Assembly (NCBI RefSeq): GCF_042433055.1
Contig: NZ_JBHLWB010000002.1
Span: 62,001-126,000 of the forward strand
Direction: 5' to 3'
DNA length: 64,000 bases
Source of the DNA: Gallibacterium trehalosifermentans
GTDB taxonomy: Bacteria > Pseudomonadota > Gammaproteobacteria > Enterobacterales > Pasteurellaceae
Shown: positions 42,829-53,249 of the stretch, piece by piece
Position numbering within the stretch: the stretch's first letter is position 1
Layout: every line of letters starts with the position of its first letter
The notes under the pieces: model-generated
The model's database searches: none
The model's input: only the letters and a program-made list of their open reading frames with translations
Told to the model about the DNA's origin: nothing
Position numbers and translations under genes: made by a program

Positions 42829-44073
42829 TTATTTTTTATTAATACGACGTAGTAGCATTGTTGCACAGATAAGTCCTAATAGACCAAATGCTGCCATAAT
42901 ATAGAACACTTTGTTATAACCAGCGATACCTGGATAGGTATCTAACATATAACCATAGATAGCATAACCAAACATTGATGGCATATAACCAATCAAGCAA
43001 CCTAATGCCATTGAAGAGCCAGCATATTCACGTGGTACGCCCACTTCTTCCATTGGTGCAAAGAATACTGCACGCTGGGTAAAAATAATGGCGCCAAATC
43101 CTAATGTAGCCGTCATACCAAGATAAACATTCATGGATTCATGTGGTAATTGGATAAAGAGCAACATACTAATAACGGAAATAACAAAGGCGACCTGTAG
43201 ATATTTCAATGGAGATTTGAATACTTTATCAGAAAGGAAACCTCCAATAGGCCCGCCAACCATTTTTAACCCATATTGATTGATAATGCCGTATGCGCCT
43301 ACTAATGCGACAGGCAAACCATAAATATCTTTAAGGAATGGAATAAAGTAAGTTAATCCAGTATAGGTTGAGTACACAAAGAAAATGACAAACGCTGCTA
43401 ACCAAGTATTTGCGTCTTTAATAACATATAAAATCCCTTCAAATACTTTCTGGTTAGCAGATTGATCTTTGTTAGTAACAACTTTATCGTCATTATCAAC
43501 AAGAAAATAGGTAATAACACCAACAAGTCCCGTTACAATCGTGTAATAAAGTAACCCAGCTTGCATACCTGTTTTACCCTCACCAAAAAGCACGAAGATC
43601 CATAATGCACCTGAGGCAACAATCACATCAATTACACCACGTCCTGTTTCAAGGAAACCAAATAAACGCCCTTGTTCTTCTTTTGTACCAAGTAATCTTA
43701 CTGCTTTTAATAAAACAGGCCAGTAAACGACTTCACCAAAGAACGCTAAGGCACCAAAAGCAATTAAATAGCCCCAAAAAGGAGGTAATGTTGCTAGGTA
43801 AACACCACAAAGGGCAACGCCTAATAACCCAGCTGGGAGTAAATATTTTTTAGAATAGCGGTCTGCTAGGTACATTGAGAAAAAATAGCCAATGGTTTGT
43901 ACAATGGCATAAACGGTAAACCCAAGACCAATTTGTGTATTGGTGAGTCCCCAATCTTGTTGCATTGGGACATAGAAAACATCTTTAATACTAGAGAGTT
44001 TATAAACTGTTCCTCCACCTAATACTAAAAAACCGAGCTGAACCCATTTGTTGGAAAAAAGTCCTGTTCGCAT
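42829..44073 (-). CDS. MFS transporter (YihN/organophosphate-antiporter-like)
   Basis: A 414-residue major facilitator with 12 predicted membrane segments. The loop 2-3 signature appears as MYLADRYSKKYLLPAG. A charged central loop (residues about 195-215) is followed by FLSDKVFKSPLKYLQ in the second half. The overall look is that of OPA-like sugar or sugar-phosphate transporters such as YihN. The substrate is not readable from sequence. It is downstream of a TIM-barrel isomerase/epimerase and a YheO-like regulator on the same strand, so it probably imports the compound that they process and sense. Confidence 0.8.
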   Translation of the reverse strand: MRTGLFSNKWVQLGFLVLGGGTVYKLSSIKDVFYVPMQQDWGLTNTQIGLGFTVYAIVQTIGYFFSMYLADRYSKKYLLPAGLLGVALCGVYLATLPPFWGYLIAFGALAFFGEVVYWPVLLKAVRLLGTKEEQGRLFGFLETGRGVIDVIVASGALWIFVLFGEGKTGMQAGLLYYTIVTGLVGVITYFLVDNDDKVVTNKDQSANQKVFEGILYVIKDANTWLAAFVIFFVYSTYTGLTYFIPFLKDIYGLPVALVGAYGIINQYGLKMVGGPIGGFLSDKVFKSPLKYLQVAFVISVISMLLFIQLPHESMNVYLGMTATLGFGAIIFTQRAVFFAPMEEVGVPREYAGSSMALGCLIGYMPSMFGYAIYGYMLDTYPGIAGYNKVFYIMAAFGLLGLICATMLLRRINKK

Positions 44074-44161
44074 AATATATTACTCCCTATCGTGAGAATG
44101 TGTTTAATCACTATGATGCTTCTTAGCATCAAATCATTTACCTTTACTTTGAAATAAGGCT

Positions 44162-45121
44162 TTATTGACCATATTTTTTATTGAACTCCCATAATTTATC
44201 ACGAGAAATTTCTAGGGCTTTCAACTGTGCTTTTGTCAATTCTGTTAATGCGTGTTCTGAAATTTTATGTGGATAGTAATAATCTAATGGTTTTACGAGA
44301 TCTTCTGCAAAAATAGGTGGTTTGATGGCAAATGCCCCAGTAAATTCATTCACGCCACCAGTTCCTTTTGGTCTTGCGAAACGAGCGCAATAAGGGTAGC
44401 AATTCTCTATATTGATTCTTGTTATAGGTGATTTCTCTAATAAAATTTGATAACAACGTTCTACATCAATGCTGCCTTGACCGATTGGAACCCCGCAAAC
44501 CACAGGTTCATCGTTATGTAATGTAATAATATGATCTTTAAAATGTGTTGAATAAGTATAAGGCGCAAGCGCTTCTACTGCTTCAACTGGATCTTCCCAT
44601 GCCATCATAGCGTTCCCAATATCACATAAAGCACCAACCCAAATACTATTCACTTGCTTGATAATATTGATAATTTCTGTTGATGTTTCATGTTCATGAT
44701 TTTCTAGAGCAAGTTTGATCCGATATTTTTTGAGTAAAGGCACGATCTCTTTTAAATTATCAGGAGCAAGTGCCATTCGTTGAGGATTAAATTGTCCGTT
44801 ACTGACATACGTTCTGACAATATCGGCACCTAATTCATTGGCGATACGGAGTGCGGGAGCAAGAAATTGTTTTTCACAAAAGCGAGTATCGACTTCACAA
44901 TATAGGTTATAACGCTCAATTTCTTCGCGAATACGATGTAAATATTGATTATCTGCACTGGCAAGGACACCTAATTCTGGGTGTAGATTAAGATCTGGAA
45001 TAATATTTAATTGAACACCCTCTAAACCAAGTTCCCACGTTTTACGAATAAAAGAAAAAACATCCATTTTGTGATGTTGGAACAATAAATGACAAGATTC
45101 TGTTTCAAGTCCAAAACGCAT
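44162..45121 (-). CDS. TIM-barrel sugar isomerase/epimerase (AP-endonuclease-2 superfamily)
   Basis: A 319-residue protein of the xylose-isomerase-like TIM-barrel superfamily. Likely metal ligands occur at strand ends: the Glu of LALENHEHE, the Asp/His region of GALCDIGNAM, THFKDH, and a later IENCYPY. The GQGSID motif is typical of sugar-phosphate isomerase/epimerase family members. The C-terminal extension after residue 270 is unusual in length and charged. The specific sugar is unknown. Gene order regulator-isomerase-transporter suggests a small catabolic module. Confidence 0.75.
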   Translation of the reverse strand: MRFGLETESCHLLFQHHKMDVFSFIRKTWELGLEGVQLNIIPDLNLHPELGVLASADNQYLHRIREEIERYNLYCEVDTRFCEKQFLAPALRIANELGADIVRTYVSNGQFNPQRMALAPDNLKEIVPLLKKYRIKLALENHEHETSTEIINIIKQVNSIWVGALCDIGNAMMAWEDPVEAVEALAPYTYSTHFKDHIITLHNDEPVVCGVPIGQGSIDVERCYQILLEKSPITRINIENCYPYCARFARPKGTGGVNEFTGAFAIKPPIFAEDLVKPLDYYYPHKISEHALTELTKAQLKALEISRDKLWEFNKKYGQ

Positions 45122-45132
45122 AATTATCTCCT

Positions 45133-45822
45133 TTATTTTTGGTGTTTCCGTAAGTGCATATAGACAGTATGAATGGAGAGGTTAAGTAATTCAGCAACCT
45201 GCTTAATCGCCCCCTTGAGCTCAAAAACGCCTTTCTGATTAAGTAAAAAAATAATTTGTTTATTTCTATTCGCTATTGAAATAGTTGGGTCTAAATTAAC
45301 TTCAGTAATAACTTGTTGTGTAATTTGCTGTAATAAATCTTCGGCATTTTCGGCAAAATGTTCTGTTTGCTGACTTTCCTGCTTTGAATTTGTTGTATCG
45401 TTAAATAAAAATTGGAAAAAGTCTGCTAAAGGAATATCTAGGTTAAGATTGACACATAATAAGCCAATAATACGCTGATTTTCACCGTAGATAGCCTGAG
45501 TGATAGATCGCATTCTTTTCCCTGTTTTTGAGTGTGTGAAATAAGCAGAAGAAACCATTGTCTGCCCACTTTCAATTTGTTTTAACATTCTCAACGCTGT
45601 ATTGGTTATTGGTGCTCCCGCTTTTCGCCCAGTTAAATGTGCATTTGTTATTTTAATCACGGAATGTTCTAGATCTTCTAATGAGTGTAAAACAGCTTCA
45701 CATTCTGCACCCAATAGGTTACTTAGCATATCTAAGACTGGTTCATATCTTTGTAGAATCAATCTATCTATTTTAGTTAAAGGTGAATTGAGAATGCTTT
45801 TTTTTGCGAGCGCCTTTTTCAT
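45133..45822 (-). CDS. YheO-like PAS/helix-turn-helix transcriptional regulator
   Basis: A 229-residue regulator. The N-terminal YheO-type PAS domain spans residues about 20-135 (ILQRYEPVLDMLSNLLGAECEAVLHSL, SVIKITNAHLTGRKAGAPIT, and ...GENQRIIGLLCVNLN). A linker is followed by a C-terminal helix-turn-helix (IIFLLNQKGVFELKGAIKQVAELLNLSIHTVYMHLRK). This layout matches the YheO/DUF2083-type regulators, often found beside uptake or catabolic genes. First gene of the module, eleven bases before the isomerase, so probably autoregulatory. Effector unknown. Confidence 0.8.
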   Translation of the reverse strand: MKKALAKKSILNSPLTKIDRLILQRYEPVLDMLSNLLGAECEAVLHSLEDLEHSVIKITNAHLTGRKAGAPITNTALRMLKQIESGQTMVSSAYFTHSKTGKRMRSITQAIYGENQRIIGLLCVNLNLDIPLADFFQFLFNDTTNSKQESQQTEHFAENAEDLLQQITQQVITEVNLDPTISIANRNKQIIFLLNQKGVFELKGAIKQVAELLNLSIHTVYMHLRKHQK

Positions 45823-45903
45823 TTAAACTAAAAATTTTTTGATTTTAATTGCATATAATCAATTAAATTTTATTACAGATAAAAAGTCAAAATGATTTTT
45901 TTA

Positions 45904-45925
45904 ATTCTGTGATGTAGATCTAAAT
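45904..45925 (-). promoter_or_regulatory. CRP-like site upstream of the sugar module
   Basis: TGTGATGTAGATC within this stretch matches the left half and centre of the CRP consensus; I count 14 of 22 positions. It lies about 90 bases before the regulator gene on the minus strand. A TGAAAACGTTTCG palindrome-like sequence, reminiscent of LacI-family operators, follows at 45927-45939. Confidence 0.5.
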
Positions 45926-45981
45926 CTGAAAACGTTTCGCTACTAAAAAACAGCTGTTATTCATAAATCTCTTGCTCACGC

Positions 45982-46004
45982 AAATAAGAATTATTATTAT
46001 TTAT
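45982..46004 (+). promoter_or_regulatory. Fur-like box upstream of the TonB-dependent receptor
   Basis: AAATAAGAATTATTATTATTT resembles typical Fur boxes (AATGAGAATTATTATCATT) with a few mismatches. It sits about 30 bases before the receptor start, overlapping where its promoter should lie. This predicts iron repression. Confidence 0.5.
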
Positions 46005-46034
46005 TGAGTGGTATGTCAAAGGAATTTAAATAAT

Positions 46035-48230
46035 ATGTTGAAAAAAACTTTTTATCAGAAATATCTTGCTATGTTAGCACTTTACCTCCCGCTCCTTACT
46101 CCAACTACAGTGTTATCTATACAATATGAAGCATTACCTGAAATTATTGTTAATCAAGATGATAAAGCGGTGCTTGGTGGGAGGGTTTTTCTCAATAGTG
46201 AAAATATTACTCAACAACAAGCCGATAATATAGGTAATTTAATTAATACTCTCCCAGGTGTAAGCATGGCTGGCTCCCCAAATCCAGGTGGACAAAGTAT
46301 TAATATTTGGGGAATGCAAGATAGTGAAGATGTGAGAGTATTGTTAGACGGTAACCAAAAGAGCTTTGAACGTTATCAACAAGGATCAGTTTTTATTGAA
46401 CCTGACATTTTAAAGCGGGTTGAGGTTGATAAAGGAAATTTCTCAGCGAAATATGGAAATGGTGGCTTTGGCGGAACTGTTCATTTCACAACGAAAGAAG
46501 CGAGTGATTTTTTAACTGAAAATCAACAAATAGGAGGGTTACTAAAATATAGTTACCACTCCAATGATAAGCAAAATATTTATAGTGCAGCCATTTTCGC
46601 GCGAAATGAAAATAAAGATCTAGATGGATTGTTTTATACTGCTATCAGAAATGGACGAAATATTGTTCGCCCAGATGGTACAGAATTTTTGTTTTCAGAA
46701 AATGATAATAAAAGTTATCTTTTTAAAGTGAATTGGTTTCCAACAGATAAACAACGATTTACTTTTTCTATGGTAGATTTTAAAGATGAAGGTTGGACAC
46801 CTTTTGCCGCTAAACGTAGTGCAGATTTACCAGCACCAACGATTGGTGATATAAGAAAATATGGTTTGGATATTGCGTGGAAACGAAAGCTTGTTTATCG
46901 CAAATTAAGAGATCAAAATTATGTATTAGAGCATTCGTATATTTCGGGTAACCCATTAATTAATGTTGAAACTAAATTAGGGCTTGCTAGAACAATACAG
47001 GAAGATGAGCGTCATAAAGATGCGTCAAAATTTTTATCAGCTTCTATGGGAAATAAGAGTAAAACAGAATACAAAGATTGGAATTTTGAGCTAAGTAATA
47101 TCTCTTTTTTCAATACAAAAGCGCTTAAACATAATCTTACTTTTGGTATTCAATGGCACCATAATCAACGTGATGTGATAATGCTTGATTTATCAAAAGT
47201 AAAAAATGCTCAATATAATTATGGTTGGTATTCCCCTGCGTATATGCCGTCAGGGAATCAATATACAAAAAGTTTTTTTATCGAAGATCAAATTGAATGG
47301 GACTCGTGGGTGATTAAACCTGGTTTACGTTATGATCATATTAAAAATGTTGGGCAGGAAAATTTAGCGAATATTTATAATACACCGAGAGCGGGACATG
47401 ATTATCGATCTAAATCTTATGCTGGGTGGTCTCCATTTTTTGGCTTGCAGTGGAATATAAATAAACAGTTAAGTTTCTTTAGTGATGTCAGTAAAAGTTG
47501 GCGAGCCCCAGTGATTGATGAACAATACGAAGTGCAATTTCCATCAGCGAATATTTCAGGATCAAGCCGTCATTTAAAGAAAGAAAAAATAACGGCTGTT
47601 CGTTTTGGAACATTCTTTAATGTAGATAACTTATTACTGGCTAATGATAATTTTCAGTTACGTACATTAGTTTTTTATCATCGTGGAAAGAATGAAATAT
47701 TTAAAACGCGAGGTGTGGTTGATAAAGAGAGTAAACCGATAGCTAATTATCGTAACTTGCCTGGATATCGTATCCAAGGCTTTGAATTAGAAGCTTATTA
47801 TAATTCAGATTATATTTTTAGTAGTTTTAGTTATTCACAAATGAAAGGGAAAAGAGATGCCTCGCCAAGAGATCCTCATTTTCCACAACAAACATGGATT
47901 GCCGAAATTCCGCCTAGAACAGCAAGTTTTTCTTTAGGATTTAATATACCATCTATTGATGTATCATTAGGTTGGCGAGCTGATATGGTGAGACGACAAG
48001 ATAGAGCGCCAAGTGATCATGATCCAAATGCCTTTTATTGGAGCCTACCAAAAACGGCAGGTTACACTTTACATAATGCCTTTATTACGTGGAAACCGAA
48101 ACGTTTTAAATCATTGAAAGTACATCTAGCAGTAGATAATATTTTTAATAAAAATTATCAGCAATATTTAGGCGAAAAAGTTTCTGGCGTTGGACGGAAT
48201 ATTAAAGTAAGTACTTCTCTCACATTTTAA
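46035..48230 (+). CDS. TonB-dependent outer-membrane receptor, haem/haemoglobin-receptor-like
   Basis: A 731-residue outer-membrane receptor. Signal peptide at residues 1-30. A TonB-box-like EIIVN follows the mature N-terminus. The plug domain holds NLINTLPGVSMAGSPNPGGQSINIWGMQ, VRVLLDG and VEVDKGNFSAKYGNGGFGGTV. The 22-strand barrel ends in an aromatic residue (STSLTF). A WRAP motif (SWRAPVIDEQYE) recalls the FRAP motif of haem receptors. A GTG nine codons upstream is in frame; the ATG at 46035 begins a proper signal peptide. Iron or haem as cargo is inferred from family resemblance and the Fur-like box. Confidence 0.85.
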   Translation: MLKKTFYQKYLAMLALYLPLLTPTTVLSIQYEALPEIIVNQDDKAVLGGRVFLNSENITQQQADNIGNLINTLPGVSMAGSPNPGGQSINIWGMQDSEDVRVLLDGNQKSFERYQQGSVFIEPDILKRVEVDKGNFSAKYGNGGFGGTVHFTTKEASDFLTENQQIGGLLKYSYHSNDKQNIYSAAIFARNENKDLDGLFYTAIRNGRNIVRPDGTEFLFSENDNKSYLFKVNWFPTDKQRFTFSMVDFKDEGWTPFAAKRSADLPAPTIGDIRKYGLDIAWKRKLVYRKLRDQNYVLEHSYISGNPLINVETKLGLARTIQEDERHKDASKFLSASMGNKSKTEYKDWNFELSNISFFNTKALKHNLTFGIQWHHNQRDVIMLDLSKVKNAQYNYGWYSPAYMPSGNQYTKSFFIEDQIEWDSWVIKPGLRYDHIKNVGQENLANIYNTPRAGHDYRSKSYAGWSPFFGLQWNINKQLSFFSDVSKSWRAPVIDEQYEVQFPSANISGSSRHLKKEKITAVRFGTFFNVDNLLLANDNFQLRTLVFYHRGKNEIFKTRGVVDKESKPIANYRNLPGYRIQGFELEAYYNSDYIFSSFSYSQMKGKRDASPRDPHFPQQTWIAEIPPRTASFSLGFNIPSIDVSLGWRADMVRRQDRAPSDHDPNAFYWSLPKTAGYTLHNAFITWKPKRFKSLKVHLAVDNIFNKNYQQYLGEKVSGVGRNIKVSTSLTF

Positions 48231-48252
48231 TTAAATGTTCATTAATTTAATG

Positions 48253-48293
48253 AGAGGCTGATATCATTATTGGATTTCAGCCTTTCTATTTTT
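48253..48293 (+). terminator. Terminator after the TonB-dependent receptor
   Basis: AGGCTGA (48255-48261) and TCAGCCT (48277-48283) form a stem with a long loop, followed by TTCTATTTTT. Confidence 0.65.
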
Positions 48294-48311
48294 GTATCTA
48301 TATAAACTTTT

Positions 48312-49259
48312 TTACAGCCAGCCTTTTCGTTTAAAGTAAAGGAATGGGAATAGGGCGGCTAGCGCCATTAAGCCTAATGCCAATGGATAACCAAATTTCC
48401 ACGTTAACTCAGGCATATTGGCGAAATTCATACCGTAGGTTGAAGATACCAATGTTGGCGGTAAGAAAATCAATGAAGCCACCGAGAAAATCTTCATAAT
48501 ACGGTTCTGTTCGATATTCATAAAACCCATTGCTGCTTGCATTAAGAAGTTCACTTTTTGGAACAGTGATTCATTATGAGGTTGTAGTGATTCAATATCA
48601 CGTAATACATCTCTTGCTTGTTCTAACTGGCTAGTTGGTAAACGTGTTTTACGCACTAAAAAGCTTAATGCACGTTGGGTATCCATCAAACATAAACGGA
48701 CTTTAGAACTTACATCTTCTTGCTCGGTCAATGTTGCTAATGCTTGATCAAAGGCTTCGCCTTGTTTCCCTTCTAAGATAATTCGACTTAATTTTTCTAA
48801 ATCTGCATATACCGTTTCGATGACGTCTGCTAGCTGCTCAATTTTAGTTTCAAAGAGATCAAGCAATAGTTCATAAGCATTACATTCTAATAACTTTTGG
48901 GTACGAGAACGCATTCGATATAGGCGGAATGCAGGCAATTCCCGATCTCGTAATGAAAATAAACGACCATCTTTTAATGTGAATGCAACGGTAGCAATAT
49001 CGGCATAATCATCTTCATCTTCACAATAGAAGAAAGAGTGTAAATGAAGTCCATCTTCATCTTCAAAGAAACGTGCAGACGCTTCGATGTCTTCTAATTC
49101 AAGGTAGGAAGCTAAACTTTGTCCTAATCCTTGTTGTAACATTTCTCGTTCTTCAACAGTCGGTTCTAAGAGATCGATCCAAATTGCATCATTCAATGCT
49201 TCACTATTTTCGTCAATACGCACTAAGCGTGCGTCATCTAAAGCAAAAGCTCCGATCAT
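48312..49259 (-). CDS. corA: Magnesium transporter CorA
   Basis: Pentameric Mg2+ channel of the inner membrane. 315 residues (E. coli 316). The large cytoplasmic N-terminal domain includes ELEDIEASARFFEDEDGLHLHSFF and NAYELLLDLFETKIEQLAD. Two C-terminal membrane helices flank the diagnostic YGMNF. The protein ends in ...YFKRKGWL as in enterobacteria. An in-frame ATG 11 codons upstream exists; AGGGAG before the ATG at 49259 and the family N-terminus support the shorter form. A 263-base structured leader precedes it. Confidence 0.96.
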   Translation of the reverse strand: MIGAFALDDARLVRIDENSEALNDAIWIDLLEPTVEEREMLQQGLGQSLASYLELEDIEASARFFEDEDGLHLHSFFYCEDEDDYADIATVAFTLKDGRLFSLRDRELPAFRLYRMRSRTQKLLECNAYELLLDLFETKIEQLADVIETVYADLEKLSRIILEGKQGEAFDQALATLTEQEDVSSKVRLCLMDTQRALSFLVRKTRLPTSQLEQARDVLRDIESLQPHNESLFQKVNFLMQAAMGFMNIEQNRIMKIFSVASLIFLPPTLVSSTYGMNFANMPELTWKFGYPLALGLMALAALFPFLYFKRKGWL

Positions 49260-49522
49260 GTTCGTACTCCCTAGGGTGGGTGAACAACGCAATGAACAAA
49301 ATAAAAAGATTCTAGTTTAAATGTGGAAAGTAAGGATACTTACCGACTTTTCGCCGATAAGCATAGGCTATGAGGGCGAAAAGATTAGTTGAAAATATAA
49401 AACCAGTATCGACTGTGGCTGTCCAAAGTGTTTGTCCTCATAGAAAAAATATCGGGCGGAATGTTACTCTTGTCGTACAGGATAGTCAAGTTCCGCTATA
49501 CGGTGGAACTTGACTTTTCGGA
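49260..49522 (-). other. Structured non-coding gap between ftsX and corA
   Basis: 263 bases without a gene. Next to ftsX is a perfect 11-bp hairpin, AGTCAAGTTCC/GGAACTTGACT (49484-49515), eight bases after the ftsX stop but lacking a T run. Closer to corA is a 9-bp stem CTTTTCGCC/GGCGAAAAG with a 19-base apical part (49347-49383). Together they give corA a long, folded 5' leader. No known Mg2+ riboswitch motif was recognised. Confidence 0.55.
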
Positions 49523-50458
49523 TTAATATTTCTTTTCAAAATCATTAATGTGTTTGTTTGCTGAAATCCATGCAGCGGCATAGCCAATAGCGGAACAAAT
49601 AATGATCACAAACAGAATCTCAGGAATTGCTAAACCATGTAATTCAAATTTAAAGGCAAAGATATTGGCAACATAACTTACTGCGGTTGAAAAGTAGCTT
49701 ATTAAGAGAAAACTAAATAATGCTGCTAAAACACTGCCTAATATGCCGTAAATAATGCCAGTACAAAGAAATGGACGTAAGATAAAGTGATTCGTTGCAC
49801 CAAGTAATTTCATCACTTCAATATTTGAACGGCTGCTATACACATCAGAACGCACACTATTACCAATGACTAAAAAGACAGCAAGACTCATTAAGATACT
49901 GCAAATAATAGCAATTTGTGCAATTAAGTAAGATACTGCGCCCAGTTTCTCCACCCAATCATCATCTAAACGCACTTCCTGTACACCTTTAATTTTGTTT
50001 AATGCTGTGCGTAATGATAAAAGCTCATTGGTATTTTGATATTCTTTAGTAGGTTTAATCATCACCACTGCGGGAAGAGGATTATCGTCCAATAGGGCTA
50101 ACTCCTCACCAAATCCAGACCATTGACGAAAATCTTCAAGACTTTTTTGGCGAGAAATATAATTTAGTGAAGCAACACCCTCTTGTGTGCGTAATTTTTC
50201 TACAACCCCTGTGGTATCTTGTTCACTAAGATTCTTATTTAGATAAACAGCTAATTCAGATTCTGGATAAAAATTATCCACTGCATATTGCACATTTTTC
50301 CATAACAAATAAGTCGTAACAGGGACGGTTAAGGAGACTGCAATGACTAATACCGTGAGTAAAGTGCCTAATTTTCTTTTATATAATTCACGTATCACCA
50401 TTTGGAAAACGATTTTAAGTTGTAGCCAAAGTGGCGCATTCACATGACGTTGACTCAT
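49523..50458 (-). CDS. ftsX: Cell division protein FtsX
   Basis: Membrane subunit of the FtsEX complex that couples septum peptidoglycan hydrolysis to cell division. 311 residues. TM1 near residues 30-52, a periplasmic domain (to about 175), then three further helices; FtsX/MacB-fold ending. ...VMKLLGATNHFILRPFLCTGIIYGILGS is typical of the family. It lies ten bases after ftsE and ends the ftsY-ftsE-ftsX operon; no rpoH follows here. Confidence 0.95.
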   Translation of the reverse strand: MSQRHVNAPLWLQLKIVFQMVIRELYKRKLGTLLTVLVIAVSLTVPVTTYLLWKNVQYAVDNFYPESELAVYLNKNLSEQDTTGVVEKLRTQEGVASLNYISRQKSLEDFRQWSGFGEELALLDDNPLPAVVMIKPTKEYQNTNELLSLRTALNKIKGVQEVRLDDDWVEKLGAVSYLIAQIAIICSILMSLAVFLVIGNSVRSDVYSSRSNIEVMKLLGATNHFILRPFLCTGIIYGILGSVLAALFSFLLISYFSTAVSYVANIFAFKFELHGLAIPEILFVIIICSAIGYAAAWISANKHINDFEKKY

Positions 50459-50468
50459 AATAATCCTA

Positions 50469-51134
50469 TTAACGAAAAAATTGTTTCAAATGTCCTTGTT
50501 CAAGTACGATTGTTGGTTTTGGGGTTTGCGAAATGATATTAACGTCGTGCGTGGCAATAATCACTGTTACGCCCATTTGATTTAATTGCTCAAAAAGTCG
50601 GAAAATATCTAATGATAACTCTTTATCTAAATTACCTGTTGGCTCATCTGCTAATAAAAGTTGTGGTTTATTAACAATCGCTCGAGCAATATCAATACGT
50701 TGTTGTTCACCACCAGAAAGCTGTTGTGGATAATAATCTGCTCGATGAAATAACCCTACTCGATCGAGTGCTGCCGACGCTCGCCGTTTAACTTCGGAAG
50801 GGTGCATACCATTAATGACCAGTGGCAAACCGACATTATCTAGGACAGTATAACTGGTTAGTAAACGGTAATCCTGATGGACCATACCAATTTGACGGCG
50901 TAGATAAGGCATTTCTGAAGCAGAAAGGCGAGTAATATCATGTCCGTTGAACCAAATATTGCCACCATTAGCCCGTTCAATACCTAAAATCAATTTAAGT
51001 AAAGTACTTTTACCTGCGCCCGAATGCCCTGTAATATAAGTCATACTACCTGCAGGTAAATGAAAATTTAATCCTTGTAATGCGGGTTTTGTTCCACCGC
51101 TATACACTTTACTTACATCGGAAAATCGAATCAT
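50469..51134 (-). CDS. ftsE: Cell division ATP-binding protein FtsE
   Basis: ABC ATPase partner of FtsX. 221 residues (E. coli 222). Walker A GHSGAGKST near residue 36, Q-loop RQIGMVHQDYRLL, signature LSGGEQQR, Walker B LLLADEPTGNLD and H-loop ATHD. Nine bases separate it from ftsY. Confidence 0.97.
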   Translation of the reverse strand: MIRFSDVSKVYSGGTKPALQGLNFHLPAGSMTYITGHSGAGKSTLLKLILGIERANGGNIWFNGHDITRLSASEMPYLRRQIGMVHQDYRLLTSYTVLDNVGLPLVINGMHPSEVKRRASAALDRVGLFHRADYYPQQLSGGEQQRIDIARAIVNKPQLLLADEPTGNLDKELSLDIFRLFEQLNQMGVTVIIATHDVNIISQTPKPTIVLEQGHLKQFFR

Positions 51135-51143
51135 AGTTTTTCC

Positions 51144-52520
<1,377 letters not shown>

Positions 52521-52649
52521 AGATTAAAATACCAAGTTAAATCACTAAAAATTAACGTAAAATAAGGTTATTCAAATTTATTAAAGATAGACTAAAATAC
52601 GCGCTAGTTTATCATTTAAATTCATCTATGCTTAGTATTTCTTCTAATT

Positions 52650-53249
52650 ATGGCAAAAAACCTCTCAAAAATTCCACAAGGTAAAGGTGAAGTGCGAATT
52701 ATCGCTGGGTTATGGCGAGGTCGAAAGTTACCTGTATTGTTATCACAAGGGTTACGTCCGACATCTGATCGTGTGCGTGAAACCTTATTTAATTGGTTAA
52801 TGAATGATATTGTTGAGGCGAGATGTTTAGATTGTTTTGCGGGGAGTGGGGCATTAGGTTTTGAAGCCCTTTCTCGACACGCTGCAAAAGTTGTTATGCT
52901 AGAGAAGTCCACAGTAATAGCAAAGCAGTTAAAACAAAATCTACAACAATTAAAAACAGAAAAAGGGGAGGTACATTGTACTGACACATTGCAATATTTA
53001 ACGCAACAAACGGTGGAACAGCCGTTTGATATCGTCTTTCTTGATCCCCCTTTTCATCAAAACTTATTGGCGCAAACCTTGTGTTTATTAGATTCTGAAC
53101 ACTGGTTAGCAGAAAATGCGTTAATTTATATTGAGAGTGAAAAAGATCTCACCACATTAGCGATTCCAGCAAATTGGCTATTATTGAAAGAAAAATTTAC
53201 CCAGCAAGTCGCCTATCGTTTATATCAAAAGCAAGGAAAATCTGAATGA
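52650..53249 (+). CDS. rsmD: 16S rRNA (guanine-966-N2)-methyltransferase RsmD
   Basis: 199-residue SAM-dependent methyltransferase acting on 16S rRNA. N-terminal RIIAGLWRGRKLPV, then RPTSDRVRETLFNWL, the SAM motif LDCFAGSGALGFEALSR and the catalytic DPPFH. Divergent from ftsY, the common arrangement. No strong ribosome site precedes the ATG. Its end overlaps the next gene by four bases (ATGA). Confidence 0.95.
   Translation: MAKNLSKIPQGKGEVRIIAGLWRGRKLPVLLSQGLRPTSDRVRETLFNWLMNDIVEARCLDCFAGSGALGFEALSRHAAKVVMLEKSTVIAKQLKQNLQQLKTEKGEVHCTDTLQYLTQQTVEQPFDIVFLDPPFHQNLLAQTLCLLDSEHWLAENALIYIESEKDLTTLAIPANWLLLKEKFTQQVAYRLYQKQGKSE

Noticed and set aside
44107..44135. TGATGC/GCATCA hairpin between the isomerase and MFS genes
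   Set aside because: Six base pairs without a T run; could be chance, and the genes look co-transcribed.
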